DNA from: Streptomyces sp. NBC_01669
GTDB lineage: Bacteria > Actinomycetota > Actinomycetes > Streptomycetales > Streptomycetaceae
DNA length: 64,000 bases
Assembly: GCF_026339735.1 (NCBI RefSeq)
Contig: NZ_JAPEQG010000002.1
Location: 310,001-374,000 of the forward strand
Direction: 5' to 3'
A program made the position numbers and the translations under genes. Below are positions 34,102 through 42,974 of the stretch, in pieces. The notes under the pieces were generated by a model. It did no database searches. It had not been told where the DNA came from and saw only the letters and a program-made list of their open reading frames with translations. Each line of letters starts with the position of its first letter. The first letter of the stretch is position 1.

Positions 34102-35191
34102 GGGCGTGTTCCAGGTTCAGATCACTGTTGGGTCAAATCGCTCCGCCGGAGTGGCTCGGGACGGTAGACATCCGGGGTGACGCGAGGCGATCTGACGGAT
34201 GCAGAGTGGGAGTTGTTCGAGCCGCACCTGCCGCTCGGCGTGAGCGGACCGATCCCTGACCTGCGTAAACAGTTGAACGCGGTGATGTGGAGGTTCCGGA
34301 CCGGGAGCCCGTGGCGCGACATCCCCGAACGCTACGGGTCCTGGTCCACCGTCTACGGCCGCTTCCAGAAGTGGGCCCTTGCGGGCACCTTCGAGACGCT
34401 GATGGAGCGGATGATCGCCGAGGCGGCCCGGCGAGGACAGGCCGATCTGGACCTGGTCAGCGTCGATTCCACCGTCGCACGCGCGCATCACCACGCGGCC
34501 GGCATGGCCGTCGACCCCGAGCTCCTGGAGGAACTGGTGAAAGCCGCCGAGGAGGAAAAGGGGCTCCAGCAAAGGGACAATCCGCCCAGGTGACGGTCGA
34601 AGGCGACCCGGTCGAGGAAGCGTTACGTGCCGAACGACGACGGATACACCGCCGCCACAAGGCCCGCCTGAAAGCTGCCGCGTTGGGGCGCTCGCGGGGC
34701 GGGCTGACGGTCAAGACGCACCTGGCCACCGACCGGCGGTGCCGCCCGCTGTCGTTCGTGGTGACGCCGGGACAGGCGGCCGACAGTCCGCGTTTCGCCG
34801 CAGTCCTCGACCGAGTCAGGATCCGTGGGCCGGTCGGTCGGCCCCGCACCCGCCCCGGGGCCGTCGCCGCCGACAAGGCGTATTCCTCCCGCGCGAACCG
34901 CTCCTACCTGCGTAAACGCCGGATCCAGGCGGTGATCCCGGAGAAGAAGGACCAGGCCGCCCACCGCAAGAAGCGAGGCTCGAAGGGCGGCCGCCCCCTC
35001 TCCCACGACGCCGAGCTTTACAAGGAGAGGAACACCGTCGAGCGCGGCATCAACAAGATCAAGGAATGGCGAGGGCTGGCCACCCGCTACGACAAGACTC
35101 CTACCAGCTACCTCGCCGGACTCCACCTACGCGGATCGATCATCTGGCTCCGGAGTCTCCGCCCCACATGATCCGAACCTGGAACACGCCC
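34102..35191. mobile_element. IS5-family (IS427-like) element
   Basis: Terminal repeats of ~23 bp (34102-34124 and the complement of 35169-35191; core GGGCGTGTTCCAGGTTC) with one mismatch. A TA dinucleotide lies on each side (34100-34101 and 35192-35193), the expected short target duplication. The transposase needs one -1 frameshift. It sits just upstream of the DUF6000/MFS hybrid and may have displaced its promoter. Confidence 0.85.
34177..35171 (+). CDS. IS5-family transposase, two frames joined by -1 frameshift
   Basis: Frame one (34177-34593, GTG start) gives MTRGDLTDAEWELFEPHLPL to SVDSTVARAHHHAAGM, including the first D of the DDE triad. At GAGGAAAAGGGG (34552-34563) a -1 shift enters the frame ending at 35171: RRIHRRHKARLKAAALGRSR, AVAADKAYSSRANRSYLRKR (second D) and YKERNTVERGINKIKEWRGL (E). 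The A-run followed by G-run is a plausible programmed slip site for IS427-type elements, so this may be functional. Confidence 0.8.
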
Positions 35192-35462
35192 TAGGCCAGC
35201 CCATTCCTTGCGCTGCTCGTCCCAGGAGAGGCGACAACCTACGTGGCTCGTCATGCCCACCCGCACATCTTCGGCTCCTGCGGCGACCTGTCACCGGAAT
35301 AGCGCGCCTACGGAACAAGTGCACTCCGCCAATACCGCTGCGCACCCAGGGCTGTTGCAACGCATGCAACACCGGCACCGGGCCCACCTCCGGCACCTAC
35401 TTCGCTTCCCCGGCCAAGCACCTGCTCGCCGCCTGACCGCGCCACCTGAAGGAGAGATCGCT

Positions 35463-35921
35463 GTGACCGAGACTCTCACCCCGCCCGTCACCGGACTGCT
35501 GCCCGACTCCCCGCTGGCCGTCCTGTTCGACATCGTCGCTACCACCGCCCGCATCTCCCAGGATGAGGAGCGCGACGGTGCGGAGACCGCGGCCGCCGAC
35601 CACGTCTACCGCGCGTACTCCGACACCCTCGGCAGGGCGCTCGAGGAACACGAGTGGACCGGCTACCCCGCCCTGCGGGACAACGCGTTCGAGCCGAGCG
35701 CGGTGGCCTACCTGGACGGCGGCCTGTGGCTGCACCACACCATCACCCACGACGTCCTCACGCTGATCGTCCCCTGCGCCTGCGGGCGCGGATACGTCGA
35801 CTCGCAGCTGGAAGACGAGAACGACCTGCTGGAAGTCCTGGAGGAACTGCGCGGCACCAGCGGGCGCAGCGCGCACGACGGCGACACCGGCGGCCTGTAC
35901 TGCGCCAGCACCACTGCCTGA
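35463..35921 (+). CDS. hypothetical protein of integrative-plasmid type
   Basis: 152 residues from a GTG at 35463 with AAGGAGAG upstream. Acidic, soluble, with LFDIVATTARISQDEERDGA and a CACGRGYVDSQLEDENDLLE segment. I recognise the style from accessory genes downstream of tra in Streptomyces integrative plasmids, but cannot name the family. Four bases separate it from a second plasmid-type gene, so the pair is an operon. About 270 bp upstream holds only short frames (one ends in CCNACNTGTGPTSGTYFASP), perhaps debris of another plasmid gene. Confidence 0.6.
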   Translation: MTETLTPPVTGLLPDSPLAVLFDIVATTARISQDEERDGAETAAADHVYRAYSDTLGRALEEHEWTGYPALRDNAFEPSAVAYLDGGLWLHHTITHDVLTLIVPCACGRGYVDSQLEDENDLLEVLEELRGTSGRSAHDGDTGGLYCASTTA

Positions 35922-35925
35922 GCCG

Positions 35926-36214
35926 ATGCTCACCCGAACCGGTTCCCTGATGGCGGCCGCTGCGGTGCCCCTGGCGCGCGCCGCGGCCGCCACAGTCCTC
36001 AAGGCCGGCCACTGGGAGCTGTACGCCGACCGGCACCGCATCGAGCTGGCCCCCAGGCCCCGCCGGTCCTGCCCCGACTGCCGGGGCGCGGGCGGCTGGT
36101 GGACCAGCGGCCCGTTTCCCGGACATGGAGGCGTGCGGCTGCTGGTCCGACCGGCGCACGCTGCGCCTCCCGCTCCTGCTTGTCCCGGCCTGGCCGGACG
36201 AACCCCCGTTCTGA
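35926..36214 (+). pseudogene. small zinc-ribbon plasmid protein with a one-base frameshift
   Basis: From the ATG at 35926, LKAGHWELYADRHRIELAPR and SCPDCRGAGGWWTSGPFP lead to a shift near 36117. The neighbouring frame then gives DMEACGCWSDRRTLRLPLLL and ends in WPDEPPF at a stop at 36214. The combined CPDC...CGC pattern is a zinc-ribbon protein often encoded beside 35463-type genes. One extra base in the CCCGG run explains the break. Confidence 0.6.
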
Positions 36215-36263
36215 CACAGCCTCGCCCCGGCCGCACAGGACCCTGTTGGCGAAATCAGATGTT

Positions 36264-36297
36264 GAGCCTGGTGCGAGCTGAAGCTCGCACCGGGCTC
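36264..36297. terminator. strong hairpin after the plasmid-type genes
   Basis: GAGCCTGGTGCGAGCT at 36264-36279 pairs with the segment at 36282-36297, giving a ~15-bp stem with one bulge and a tiny loop. There is no T-run. Position 50 bp after the last plasmid gene fits a Streptomyces-type terminator. Confidence 0.6.
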
Positions 36298-36335
36298 TCC
36301 TGTCCAGGCCAGTGCTGAGGTGCGAGGATGCGTAA

Positions 36336-36704
36336 GTGGTGACTGAAGCAGAGTGGGAACGAGTTCAAGGTGAGCTGCGTTTCGGTCAAGTCTTCACGGG
36401 CACTGTCGTCCGAGTGCCCAGGCCCGGGGCGATCGGTGTCTTCGTGGACATTGGCCTCAGTGTCGGAGGGTTCGTCGACGTCGGGCTTCTGCCCCGTCGG
36501 CGAAGCGAGGACTGGCCCGCCGAGGGAACAGTGACCGACTTCGAGGTCTGGTGGGTGCACAGCGATCACCAGCAGATACGGCTGAAGCCCTCTGACCCGC
36601 AGTACCTGTGCGAGGACTTCGCCGACGTCGTTGCCCGATTCAGGCCCAATTGGCCATCCGACATCGGCAAAGCCGTAAGGGGTCCGCGGCCATCAACTCC
36701 GTAG
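36336..36704 (+). CDS. S1-like RNA-binding domain protein
   Basis: 122 residues from a GTG at 36336. GQVFTGTVVRVPRPGAIGVF and VDIGLSVGGFVDVGLLPRR form one S1/OB-fold unit, followed by DFEVWWVHSDHQQIRLKPSD. Proteins of this type are common single-domain Streptomyces hypotheticals, presumably RNA binders. The last ~10 residues run toward an IS1182 remnant, so the natural C-terminus may be altered. Confidence 0.65.
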   Translation: MVTEAEWERVQGELRFGQVFTGTVVRVPRPGAIGVFVDIGLSVGGFVDVGLLPRRRSEDWPAEGTVTDFEVWWVHSDHQQIRLKPSDPQYLCEDFADVVARFRPNWPSDIGKAVRGPRPSTP

Positions 36705-36739
36705 GCGTTGCTCAGCCCTCGCTCTGCTGAAGAGCCGCA

Positions 36740-37108
36740 AAAGTGTGAGACGCGCGTGCGGGCATGGGAGGTACCGGAGAGCCAGGCGTCGATGCGGGCG
36801 AGGTTGATCGCTGCTCCGGTGAGCTGGTGCTGAAGGCTGGTCTTGGTCAGGCCGCGATAGCGGGATCTGCGCATACCGCAGCGTTGAACGCCTTGAGCGA
36901 TGGTGCCCGCGCCGCCGGCACGGATCTTGTACCGCTCTTTCCACTCGTCGGTTTGCTGGAGGACGCGAGTCTGTTGGAGGGCGTCGTACTCTTCGCGGGG
37001 CCGGAGCGTGATCTGTCGACGCTGCGTCGTTGGTGCGCTGAGGCAGTCGCGCCGTTGTGGGCAGGGGCGGCAGTCCAGAACCGAGAAGGCGACTCGAAGT
37101 ACGGGCAT
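36740..37108 (-). pseudogene. IS1182-family transposase C-terminal fragment
   Basis: The leftward frame reads AFSVLDCRPCPQRRDCLSAP, YKIRAGGAGTIAQGVQRCGM and TGAAINLARIDAWLSGTSHA. This aligns with the C-terminal quarter of the intact transposase at 17691-19382 (cysteine cluster, then the RAGVEG...RR block). It differs too much to be a copy of that element. Confidence 0.75.
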
Positions 37109-37218
37109 CCGCCGCTGTGAGCTGTAAACGGCCCACGATTTACTGGTGCGACGGGGTCACGGCCACCGTCTGGCTGTTCCCAGGAGGTTGTCAGCACCAG
37201 GTGGCAGGATGCCGTGCC

Positions 37219-37863
37219 ATGACCGCACTGATCAGTGAGTCGTGGACGCGAATCGAGAACTGGCTGGCCGAGCACGCCCCGGCGACCTACGCCGCGCTGG
37301 CGCCGCCCGCGGATCCGGCGGACATCGCCGCGGCCGAACGCGTCATCGGCCGGCCACTGCTGAAGCCCTTGGTGACGTCGTTGTCGCGGCACGACGGTCT
37401 CCTCGACCAGCGGGTCTCGCTGCTTCCAGGGTTCTACAGACCGATGAGTGCACGCGAGATAGCGGCTGAGTGGCAACTTTTCAACGGGTTCTACGACAAG
37501 CGCACGGCGGATGAGGAAGGAGAGGAGGCGGACTACGACTTCATGAAGATTGGGGCCAGCAACGTCCTGTACGGACATCCGCAGTTGATCCCCATCGCGC
37601 GGGACGTCCGCGGGGTTTGCCTCGTACTGGACCACCGTCCCGAGATCGACCGGGGGCGCGTCCACGAAGCCGAGGCCGAGCAAGGCCTTATGCGCGGATC
37701 ACACGAGATGTGGACGTCCCTGCCGGTGCTCATGGAGACGATCGCCACGTCTCTCGAGACCAACCAGCCCCTCAACGACTACACGCCCGTAGTGGACGAG
37801 GAGCAGAGGCTGTACTGGGACTTCATACCGCTGCGCAGTGACCGGACCTTGCATCGGTCATGA
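37219..37863 (+). CDS. SMI1/KNR4-family protein
   Basis: 214 residues from the ATG at 37219. PADPADIAAAERVIGRPLLK, SLSRHDGLLDQRVSLLPGFY and NVLYGHPQLIPIARDVRGVC follow the SUKH/SMI1 pattern: N-terminal helices, a central GLL...P strand, then VCLVLDHRPEIDRGRV. SUKH proteins are often immunity proteins for contact-dependent toxins or regulators of envelope processes. No toxin gene is adjacent. It stands alone between an IS fragment and a GNAT gene. Confidence 0.75.
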   Translation: MTALISESWTRIENWLAEHAPATYAALAPPADPADIAAAERVIGRPLLKPLVTSLSRHDGLLDQRVSLLPGFYRPMSAREIAAEWQLFNGFYDKRTADEEGEEADYDFMKIGASNVLYGHPQLIPIARDVRGVCLVLDHRPEIDRGRVHEAEAEQGLMRGSHEMWTSLPVLMETIATSLETNQPLNDYTPVVDEEQRLYWDFIPLRSDRTLHRS

Positions 37864-37983
37864 CACAGCAGCGGATAGTGAGGTCGGTGGAGCTTGCTTT
37901 GGGGCGAGTGATCATGGCCCCGTAAGCTTCTGGCGAGTCGGGCAGTCTGTGGACTGCCCGTTACCTGACTTCGGCGTATTAGT

Positions 37984-38511
37984 TTAGTCGCCGAGGACCC
38001 GCTCCCACAGCAGCCCGTCCCGCCAGCTCCCGTCGAGAAAGATCGAGGAGTGCGCGACGCCGTACGGGCTGAACCCGTTGCGGCGCAGGACCCGCTGCGA
38101 CGGCAGATTCTCCAGATTGGTGGACGCCTCGGCGCGGTGCAACCCGAGTTCGTCCGTCATCACCCGGAGTACAAGCCCGACGGCGTGCCTGGCGTGCCCT
38201 TGATTCTGGGCGACGCTGGCGATCCAGTATCCGACGGAGCCGCGGCGCAGGTGCGGCTGCGGCAGGATGCCTCCGACGGTGACCTGTCCGATCACCTGGT
38301 CGTCGGCGAGCACCACGCCCGGCCAGACCGCGCCGGCCCGGTATCCGGCCAGCAGGCTGTCGATCCGCTCCGCCTGGCCCTCCGGGGTGAAGAAGTCGGC
38401 CGGCTGGGCCGGTTCCCACGGTCGGAAAGCCTCGAAGTCCCGCACCCGATGCGCGGCGATCGGGGCGGCGTCGGTGGGCTCGATCAGGCGGATCCTGGTG
38501 CTGCTGCGCAT
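37984..38511 (-). CDS. GNAT N-acetyltransferase, RimJ/RimL type
   Basis: 175 residues from the ATG at 38511 with GAGGA upstream. It shows RLIEPTDAAPIAAHRVRDFE, the acetyl-CoA region GSVGYWIASVAQNQGHARHA and RAEASTNLENLPSQRVLRRN, then the FSPYGVAHSSIFLDGSWRDG end typical of RimJ/RimL-like acetyltransferases acting on N-terminal amines or small molecules. Complete frame, single gene. Confidence 0.85.
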   Translation of the reverse strand: MRSSTRIRLIEPTDAAPIAAHRVRDFEAFRPWEPAQPADFFTPEGQAERIDSLLAGYRAGAVWPGVVLADDQVIGQVTVGGILPQPHLRRGSVGYWIASVAQNQGHARHAVGLVLRVMTDELGLHRAEASTNLENLPSQRVLRRNGFSPYGVAHSSIFLDGSWRDGLLWERVLGD

Positions 38512-38830
38512 GGGCTGATCCTCGTCGCGGTGAGTCGGATGAGACGGCCAACCTATGCGAGGGTGCCCGCGCCGCCGCACCCTACGCCCGCCGGAGGATC
38601 GAGCCGATGCGCAGCTCGTGTTCTCGATACCCCTGCACGCAGAAAGTGCCTTCCGCTTGGACCGACGGAACCTCTCGACAAGGTTCATCGTCCCAGCTCA
38701 GAACAATGCCGGTGAGTTAGCGCGTCGGTGCAGGTCAGGCACTTGATGGTGCGGGGTTTGGGTGGGAATATCCCCTGGTGACGTTGCGTGATCCGTCACT
38801 TCTGGTGATGTGTCGGCGGAGGCCGGGACA

Positions 38831-38901
38831 CGGCAACGGAGTTCCCGGTAGGACAGAAGATCGACCAAGATCCGACTGTCCGCGAGGGAACTCCGTTGCG
38901 G
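38831..38901. repeat. imperfect hairpin inside the IS4 5' region
   Basis: CGGCAACGGAGTTCCC (38831-38846) pairs with GGGAACTCCGTTGCGG (38886-38901) with one mismatch, and inner GGACAG...CTGTCC extends the stem. It lies between the IS4 left repeat and the IS3. It may be an IS4 subterminal structure or a MITE remnant. Confidence 0.6.
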
Positions 38902-38935
38902 AACCTGTCAAAGCGATCAAGGCAGGTAGATCGTT

Positions 38936-39997
38936 CTAACGCTGTGCTGGGATCAGTGGGCCGTCTGGTGCCGGCTGGTTGATCCAGGCCGCTGCGGGGA
39001 CCTTCGGGGGCTCTGGTGGCTTGCGGACGAAGCGTTCAGGGTGCTTCGCGTAGACCGCCTGGAGGACGTCGGCACGCATCTCGCGGAGCTGCTCGGCGAG
39101 ACCGAAGTGCACGTCGTAGGGCGTGTGCAGGCCGATCCCGGAGTGCCGATGCTCCTCGTTGTACCAGGTGAAGAACTGGGTGCACCACGCCCGGGCGTCC
39201 TCGAGAGATCCGAAACGCTCGGGAAAGTCGTGCCGGTATTTCAGGGTCTTGTACTGGCTCTCGCTGTACGGGTTGTCGTTCGACATCTTCGGCCGCGAAT
39301 GCGACTTGGTGACGCCGAGACCGGCCATCATCTGGGCGACGTTCTGCGCGACCATCGGGGACCCGCGGTCCGAGTGGATCGTCAACTGCCCGGGTTCGAT
39401 GCCGTACTTGGCGATCGTCTCGGACAGGAACCGCTCGGCGAGGTCCTTGTTCTCGTGGGCGGCGATCATCCAGCCGACCGTGTAGCGGCTGAAGATGTCG
39501 ATGATCGTGTAGAGGCAGTAGTAGACGCCCTTGACCGGCCCCTTCAGCTTCGTGATGTCCCAGCTCCAGACCCGGTTCGGGCCCTCGGCGACCAGCTCGG
39601 GAACGGTCCGGGGTGGGTGGACGGCCTGACGGCGGCGTTCACGGACCTCGCCATGTCGTCGCAGGAGCCGGTACATCGTCGACTCCGAGCACAGGTAGAC
39701 ACCCCGGTCCAGGAGGACCGCGTAGATCTCGGCGGGCGCCATGTCAGCGAACTCCGGGGAATGGAGCACATCGAGGACCCGTATCTCCTCCTCGGGTGCG
39801 AGAGCGCGGGGGTGTCGGCGCCGTTCCCGCCGCGGCTTGGCCGGGGCGGGGCTTCGGCGGTGTTGGCGGTAGTAGGTGGCACGGCTCACGCCGAGCGCGG
39901 CGCATGCCTGGACGCGTCCGACCAGCCCGGTGAGCTCTTCAAGGGCCTGGTTGCGGGCGGTGTTGAACGCCACGGCCGCGAACTGGGCCCCGGTCAC
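38936..39997 (-). CDS. IS3-family transposase OrfB (rve core)
   Basis: 353 residues from a GTG at 39997 that overlaps the orfA stop (GTGA). The DDE triad is visible: D in RVWSWDITKLKGPVKG, D in LTIHSDRGSPMVAQNV and E in NPYSESQYKTLKYRHDFPER. It has an N-terminal HTH-21-like region (EEEIRVLDVLHSPEFADMAP). Intact frame, so potentially active with OrfA. Confidence 0.9.
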   Translation of the reverse strand: MTGAQFAAVAFNTARNQALEELTGLVGRVQACAALGVSRATYYRQHRRSPAPAKPRRERRRHPRALAPEEEIRVLDVLHSPEFADMAPAEIYAVLLDRGVYLCSESTMYRLLRRHGEVRERRRQAVHPPRTVPELVAEGPNRVWSWDITKLKGPVKGVYYCLYTIIDIFSRYTVGWMIAAHENKDLAERFLSETIAKYGIEPGQLTIHSDRGSPMVAQNVAQMMAGLGVTKSHSRPKMSNDNPYSESQYKTLKYRHDFPERFGSLEDARAWCTQFFTWYNEEHRHSGIGLHTPYDVHFGLAEQLREMRADVLQAVYAKHPERFVRKPPEPPKVPAAAWINQPAPDGPLIPAQR

Positions 39998-40407
39998 TGG
40001 TTCTTCTCGCCGTTCCTGTTCGGGGCGCTGTCCGTGGCGAACTGGTCGAGCAGCGCGGAGAGTTTTCCCTGGACCTCGATGACGGTGCGGGCCTTCGCGA
40101 GGTCGGCTTCCAGGCGGGCCTTCTCCGCCTTCAGCTTCGCGATCTCCTTGTCCCTCGGGTCCGCCTTCGGCCGTCCGGCCGACGCGGCGAGCCCGTCCAG
40201 GGCGCCCTTGTCCCGCTGCTGCCGCCACGTCGTGATCAACGACGAGTACAGACCCTCCCGCCGCAGCAGAGCGCCCTTGCCCTTCTTGTCCAACGTCTCG
40301 TACTCCGCGAGGATCCTCGCCTTGTACTCCGCGGTATACCGGCGCGGACCGGTCGAACGGGCTTCTACCTGCGGATCAGGGGTCCCGTGGTCATTCGTGC
40401 TGGCCAC
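39994..40407 (-). CDS. IS3-family OrfA (HTH protein)
   Basis: 137 residues from a GTG at 40407. RRYTAEYKARILAEYETLDK is the transposase-8 helix-turn-helix, followed by a leucine-zipper-like coil DKEIAKLKAEKARLEADLAK. OrfA binds the element ends and, fused or coupled to OrfB, forms the transposase. Translational coupling by the GTGA overlap is seen. Confidence 0.85.
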   Translation of the reverse strand: MASTNDHGTPDPQVEARSTGPRRYTAEYKARILAEYETLDKKGKGALLRREGLYSSLITTWRQQRDKGALDGLAASAGRPKADPRDKEIAKLKAEKARLEADLAKARTVIEVQGKLSALLDQFATDSAPNRNGEKNQ

Positions 40408-40512
40408 CCGGGCACTACTCCTTCTCCGCCCTCGACTCAATGAATCATCCAGTATGCCTGACTCGATCTACTTTGACAGAGAGGGTTGGGTACTCAGTGT
40501 GCCATCGTCCGT

Positions 40513-42000
40513 ATGCCGTCTGCCATCACCGAGGGCAGCCAGGCTCCGTTGAACAGGCTGGTGGCCCCCACGGACCGGCGCTTTGGCGAGCACGTCCGTC
40601 TCGGCGTGTTGACCGAGGAGATCAGCCCTGAACTGGTTGACGAGGTCGTGGAGTTGACCGGCTGCGGCGAGCGTCGCCGCCGGTTGTTGCCGGCCCGGGC
40701 GGTGATCTACTTCGTCCTGGCGTTGTGCCTGTTCAGCAGCTCCGACAGTGCCGGGCCGCCGGGATACCGGTCAGTCCTGCGCACGTTGACGGAGAAGCTG
40801 CGGCATCTGCCGGGCCTGTGTGTGCAGCGCTTGCCTACCAGTTCGGCCCTGACACGGGCCCGGCAGCGGCTGGGCGACAAGCCGCTGCAGGCCCTGTTCG
40901 AGCGGCGGTGCGGCACGCTGGCCACGACCGTCACTCCGGGCGCGTTCGCCTTCGGGCTGCGGCTGGTCGCCTGGGACGGCACCGCGCTGGACGTCCCCGA
41001 CACCCCGGCAAACGCAGCTGAGTTCGGCTTCACCGGCAAGGGCGGGGTCAACCAGAGCGGACACCCGCAGGTCCGCCTGATGGCCCTGACCGAATGCGGC
41101 ACCCATGCCCTGGTCGATGCGGCCTTCGACGCCGTGGCCAGGTTCAGCGAGCACAAGCTCGCCCGCCGGCTGCTGGCCTCCCTGCGACCGGACATGCTAC
41201 TGCTGGCCGACCGCAACTTCGCCGGACACCAACTGTGGGGCCTGGCCCGCGCCACCGGCGCCCACCTGGCCTGGCGGATCAAGAAGAACCTGGTCTTCGT
41301 GCCGCTGCGGGTGCTGTCCGACGGGTCCTACCTGTCCATCATGCGCACGCCCGCGGAGAACATCCGCCACGGCCAGGCCCGCGCGGCCGGACGCACCCTG
41401 CCCGAGCCTCCCCGGGGACACCTGGTACGGATCATCGAGTACACCGTCACCATCCACCCGCAGGCCGGCCCACCCCGCACCGAGACCTTCCGGCTGGTCA
41501 CCAGCCTGCTGGACCACCGCCTCGCCCCGGCCCACCAGCTGGCGAGGGCATATCACCAGCGGTGGGAGATCGAAAACGGATTCGCGGAACTGAAGAACAG
41601 CCTGCGCGGCGCCGGATTCATCCTGCGCTCCAAGGCGCCCGAGCTGATCTGCCAGGAGATCTACGCCCTCCTCACCGTCTACCAGGCACTATGCGCACTG
41701 CAGACGCGCGCGGCAGAACACGGCGGGACCGATCCCGACCGGATCTCCTTCACCGTCACGGTGCAACTCGCCCGGCTCACCGTCGCCGCCCAGGCCGCAA
41801 CCGACGTCACCACGCTGGACACCGCCCGCCGCGAAGTCACCACAGAGCTCTTGGCCGCCCTCCTCCCGCCCCGCCGCAACCGGCAGTGCCAGCGCATCAA
41901 GAAGCCGTCCAAAAACACCTTCGAGGTCAGAAAACGGGACCAGCCCCGCACTCCCAGTAACGTCCGCTACACACTCAAAGTCACCAAGCACCCAACCTGA
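40513..42000 (+). CDS. IS4-family transposase
   Basis: 495 residues from the ATG at 40513. The N-terminal IS4 domain (RLGVLTEEISPELVDEVVEL) is followed by the catalytic D in RLVAWDGTALDVPDT, D in MLLLADRNFAGHQLW and the YREK-like E in RWEIENGFAELKNSL. The frame is intact and ends within the terminal repeat of the element. Expression may be altered by the IS3 inserted 35 bp before its start. Confidence 0.9.
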   Translation: MPSAITEGSQAPLNRLVAPTDRRFGEHVRLGVLTEEISPELVDEVVELTGCGERRRRLLPARAVIYFVLALCLFSSSDSAGPPGYRSVLRTLTEKLRHLPGLCVQRLPTSSALTRARQRLGDKPLQALFERRCGTLATTVTPGAFAFGLRLVAWDGTALDVPDTPANAAEFGFTGKGGVNQSGHPQVRLMALTECGTHALVDAAFDAVARFSEHKLARRLLASLRPDMLLLADRNFAGHQLWGLARATGAHLAWRIKKNLVFVPLRVLSDGSYLSIMRTPAENIRHGQARAAGRTLPEPPRGHLVRIIEYTVTIHPQAGPPRTETFRLVTSLLDHRLAPAHQLARAYHQRWEIENGFAELKNSLRGAGFILRSKAPELICQEIYALLTVYQALCALQTRAAEHGGTDPDRISFTVTVQLARLTVAAQAATDVTTLDTARREVTTELLAALLPPRRNRQCQRIKKPSKNTFEVRKRDQPRTPSNVRYTLKVTKHPT

Positions 42001-42257
42001 CCTGCACCGACGCGCTAACTCACCGGCATTGCAGCTCAGAAGGCACTTTCGTATTTCCTCCCCGCTTCCGGCCTCATCTCAACCGAAACGGCGAGGTTAG
42101 GGTCAGTTCGGTCTGTCGAGGGCGAGGCCCGTCCCGGCGAGGGACCCGCCGAGGATGCTGTGCCGGTACTGCAGCGCCTTGAGCCGCGGTTCGGGCGACA
42201 ACTACGACGTGCACGACACGGCGACGCGAACCGTCGGACACAACACCCCAACTGGGG

Positions 42258-42530
42258 GTGACACGACAGTGCACGACGCCTCTACAAGCCAGAGATAACT
42301 GCCTCACCCACACGGCCACGCAGGCGATCGTCGCCGGACTCGGGTCCCGCGCGCTGGGCATCCGGGTCCACCCCGGCGCGGCCGCGGCCGCGCTCGCCCT
42401 GTCCTTCGGCACGCACTACATCGCGGACCGCCGGGTGCCGGACCGCGGCCTCCTGGAGAAGCTTGCCGACAAGACCGGCAAGACCAACTTCTACCGGCTC
42501 GCCTCGCACGGCATGAACGGCGCTTTCTCT
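42258..42530 (+). pseudogene. plasmid-type DUF3307-like gene, middle part (5' piece of a split gene)
   Basis: CLTHTATQAIVAGLGSRALG, HPGAAAAALALSFGTHYIAD and RLASHGMNGAF resemble a membrane-associated hypothetical gene common on Streptomyces plasmids. The frame ends in unrelated residues after GMNGAFSE where CTGAACTAA begins. The expected continuation, AFHLDSSWHHGWETVAALIA, occurs in frame at 57751-57834. The first ~50 residues are also missing on the left. Confidence 0.6.
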
Positions 42531-42602
42531 GAACTAAGGGCTGTCCCGTAAATGATCTCTGGGCCGGTGTGGACGTGGCTGTTCGCTGTGTGGCCCGCTC
42601 GC

Positions 42603-42834
42603 CTACCCGGCGAGGGCGAGGTTGTGCAGGCGGGCGATGCCGAGCATGGCGTGGTGGACGCCGTCGCCTTTGAGGCGGCAGTCGCGGAGGATCTTCCAGG
42701 TCTTCATGCGGGCGAAGACGTGCTCGACGCGGGCGCGGACCTGCTTGTGGGACGTGTTGTGGGCCTGTTTCCAGTCGGGCAGTTCTTCGCCTTTGCGGCG
42801 GCGGTGGGGCATCACGAGCCCGGTGCCTGGATAG
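42603..42834 (-). pseudogene. IS5 transposase copy B, C-terminal third
   Basis: PGTGLVMPHRRRKGEELPDW, HKQVRARVEHVFARMKTWKI and DGVHHAMLGIARLHNLALAG, ending at 42603, are the end of an IS5-family transposase. The preceding residues (DGGY) are at 46292, on the other side of the 42835-46291 insertion. Downstream, AGGGCTGTCCCGTAAATGAT at 42537 is the element's terminal repeat, with TA before it. Confidence 0.85.
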
Positions 42835-42974
42835 TGCTGTGACCGCGTAGGTTCGCCGGGTTGGGTTGGGTCAAGCCGCCGTTTTCAAAGATCGCACTCT
42901 GACCGGAGCCCGGTGTCAGAGCCTCCCGGTAGCGTGTCGGCAACCAGATCCGACTCCTATCCGGGAGAACCACC

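Larger units (their letters stand above)
38906..40478. mobile_element. IS3-family element nested in IS4
   Basis: Ends TGTCAAAG...GGCAGG at 38906 and the complement at 40478 share TGTCAAAG and a downstream CAGG. About 1.57 kb, with overlapping orfA and orfB on the minus strand. No 3-bp target duplication is visible, so the exact ends may be off by a few bases. It lies upstream of the IS4 transposase and may have removed its native promoter. Confidence 0.75.
38704..42031. mobile_element. IS4-family element carrying a nested IS3
   Basis: The 36-bp ends at 38704-38739 and 41996-42031 are exact inverted copies (core GCCGGTGAGTTAGCGCGTCG). The 10-bp direct repeat CAGCTCAGAA lies at 38694-38703 and 42032-42041, a textbook IS4 target duplication. 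Without the IS3 at 38906-40478 the element would be about 1.76 kb. The transposase stop codon lies inside the right repeat. The restored target is itself in a dyad, GAAAGTGCCTTC...GAAGGCACTTTC. Confidence 0.9.

Noticed and set aside
38704..42031. The 36-bp inverted copies first considered as a composite transposon made of two IS elements
   Set aside because: The 10-bp duplication outside them and the transposase ending inside one repeat show they are the two ends of a single IS4 element.
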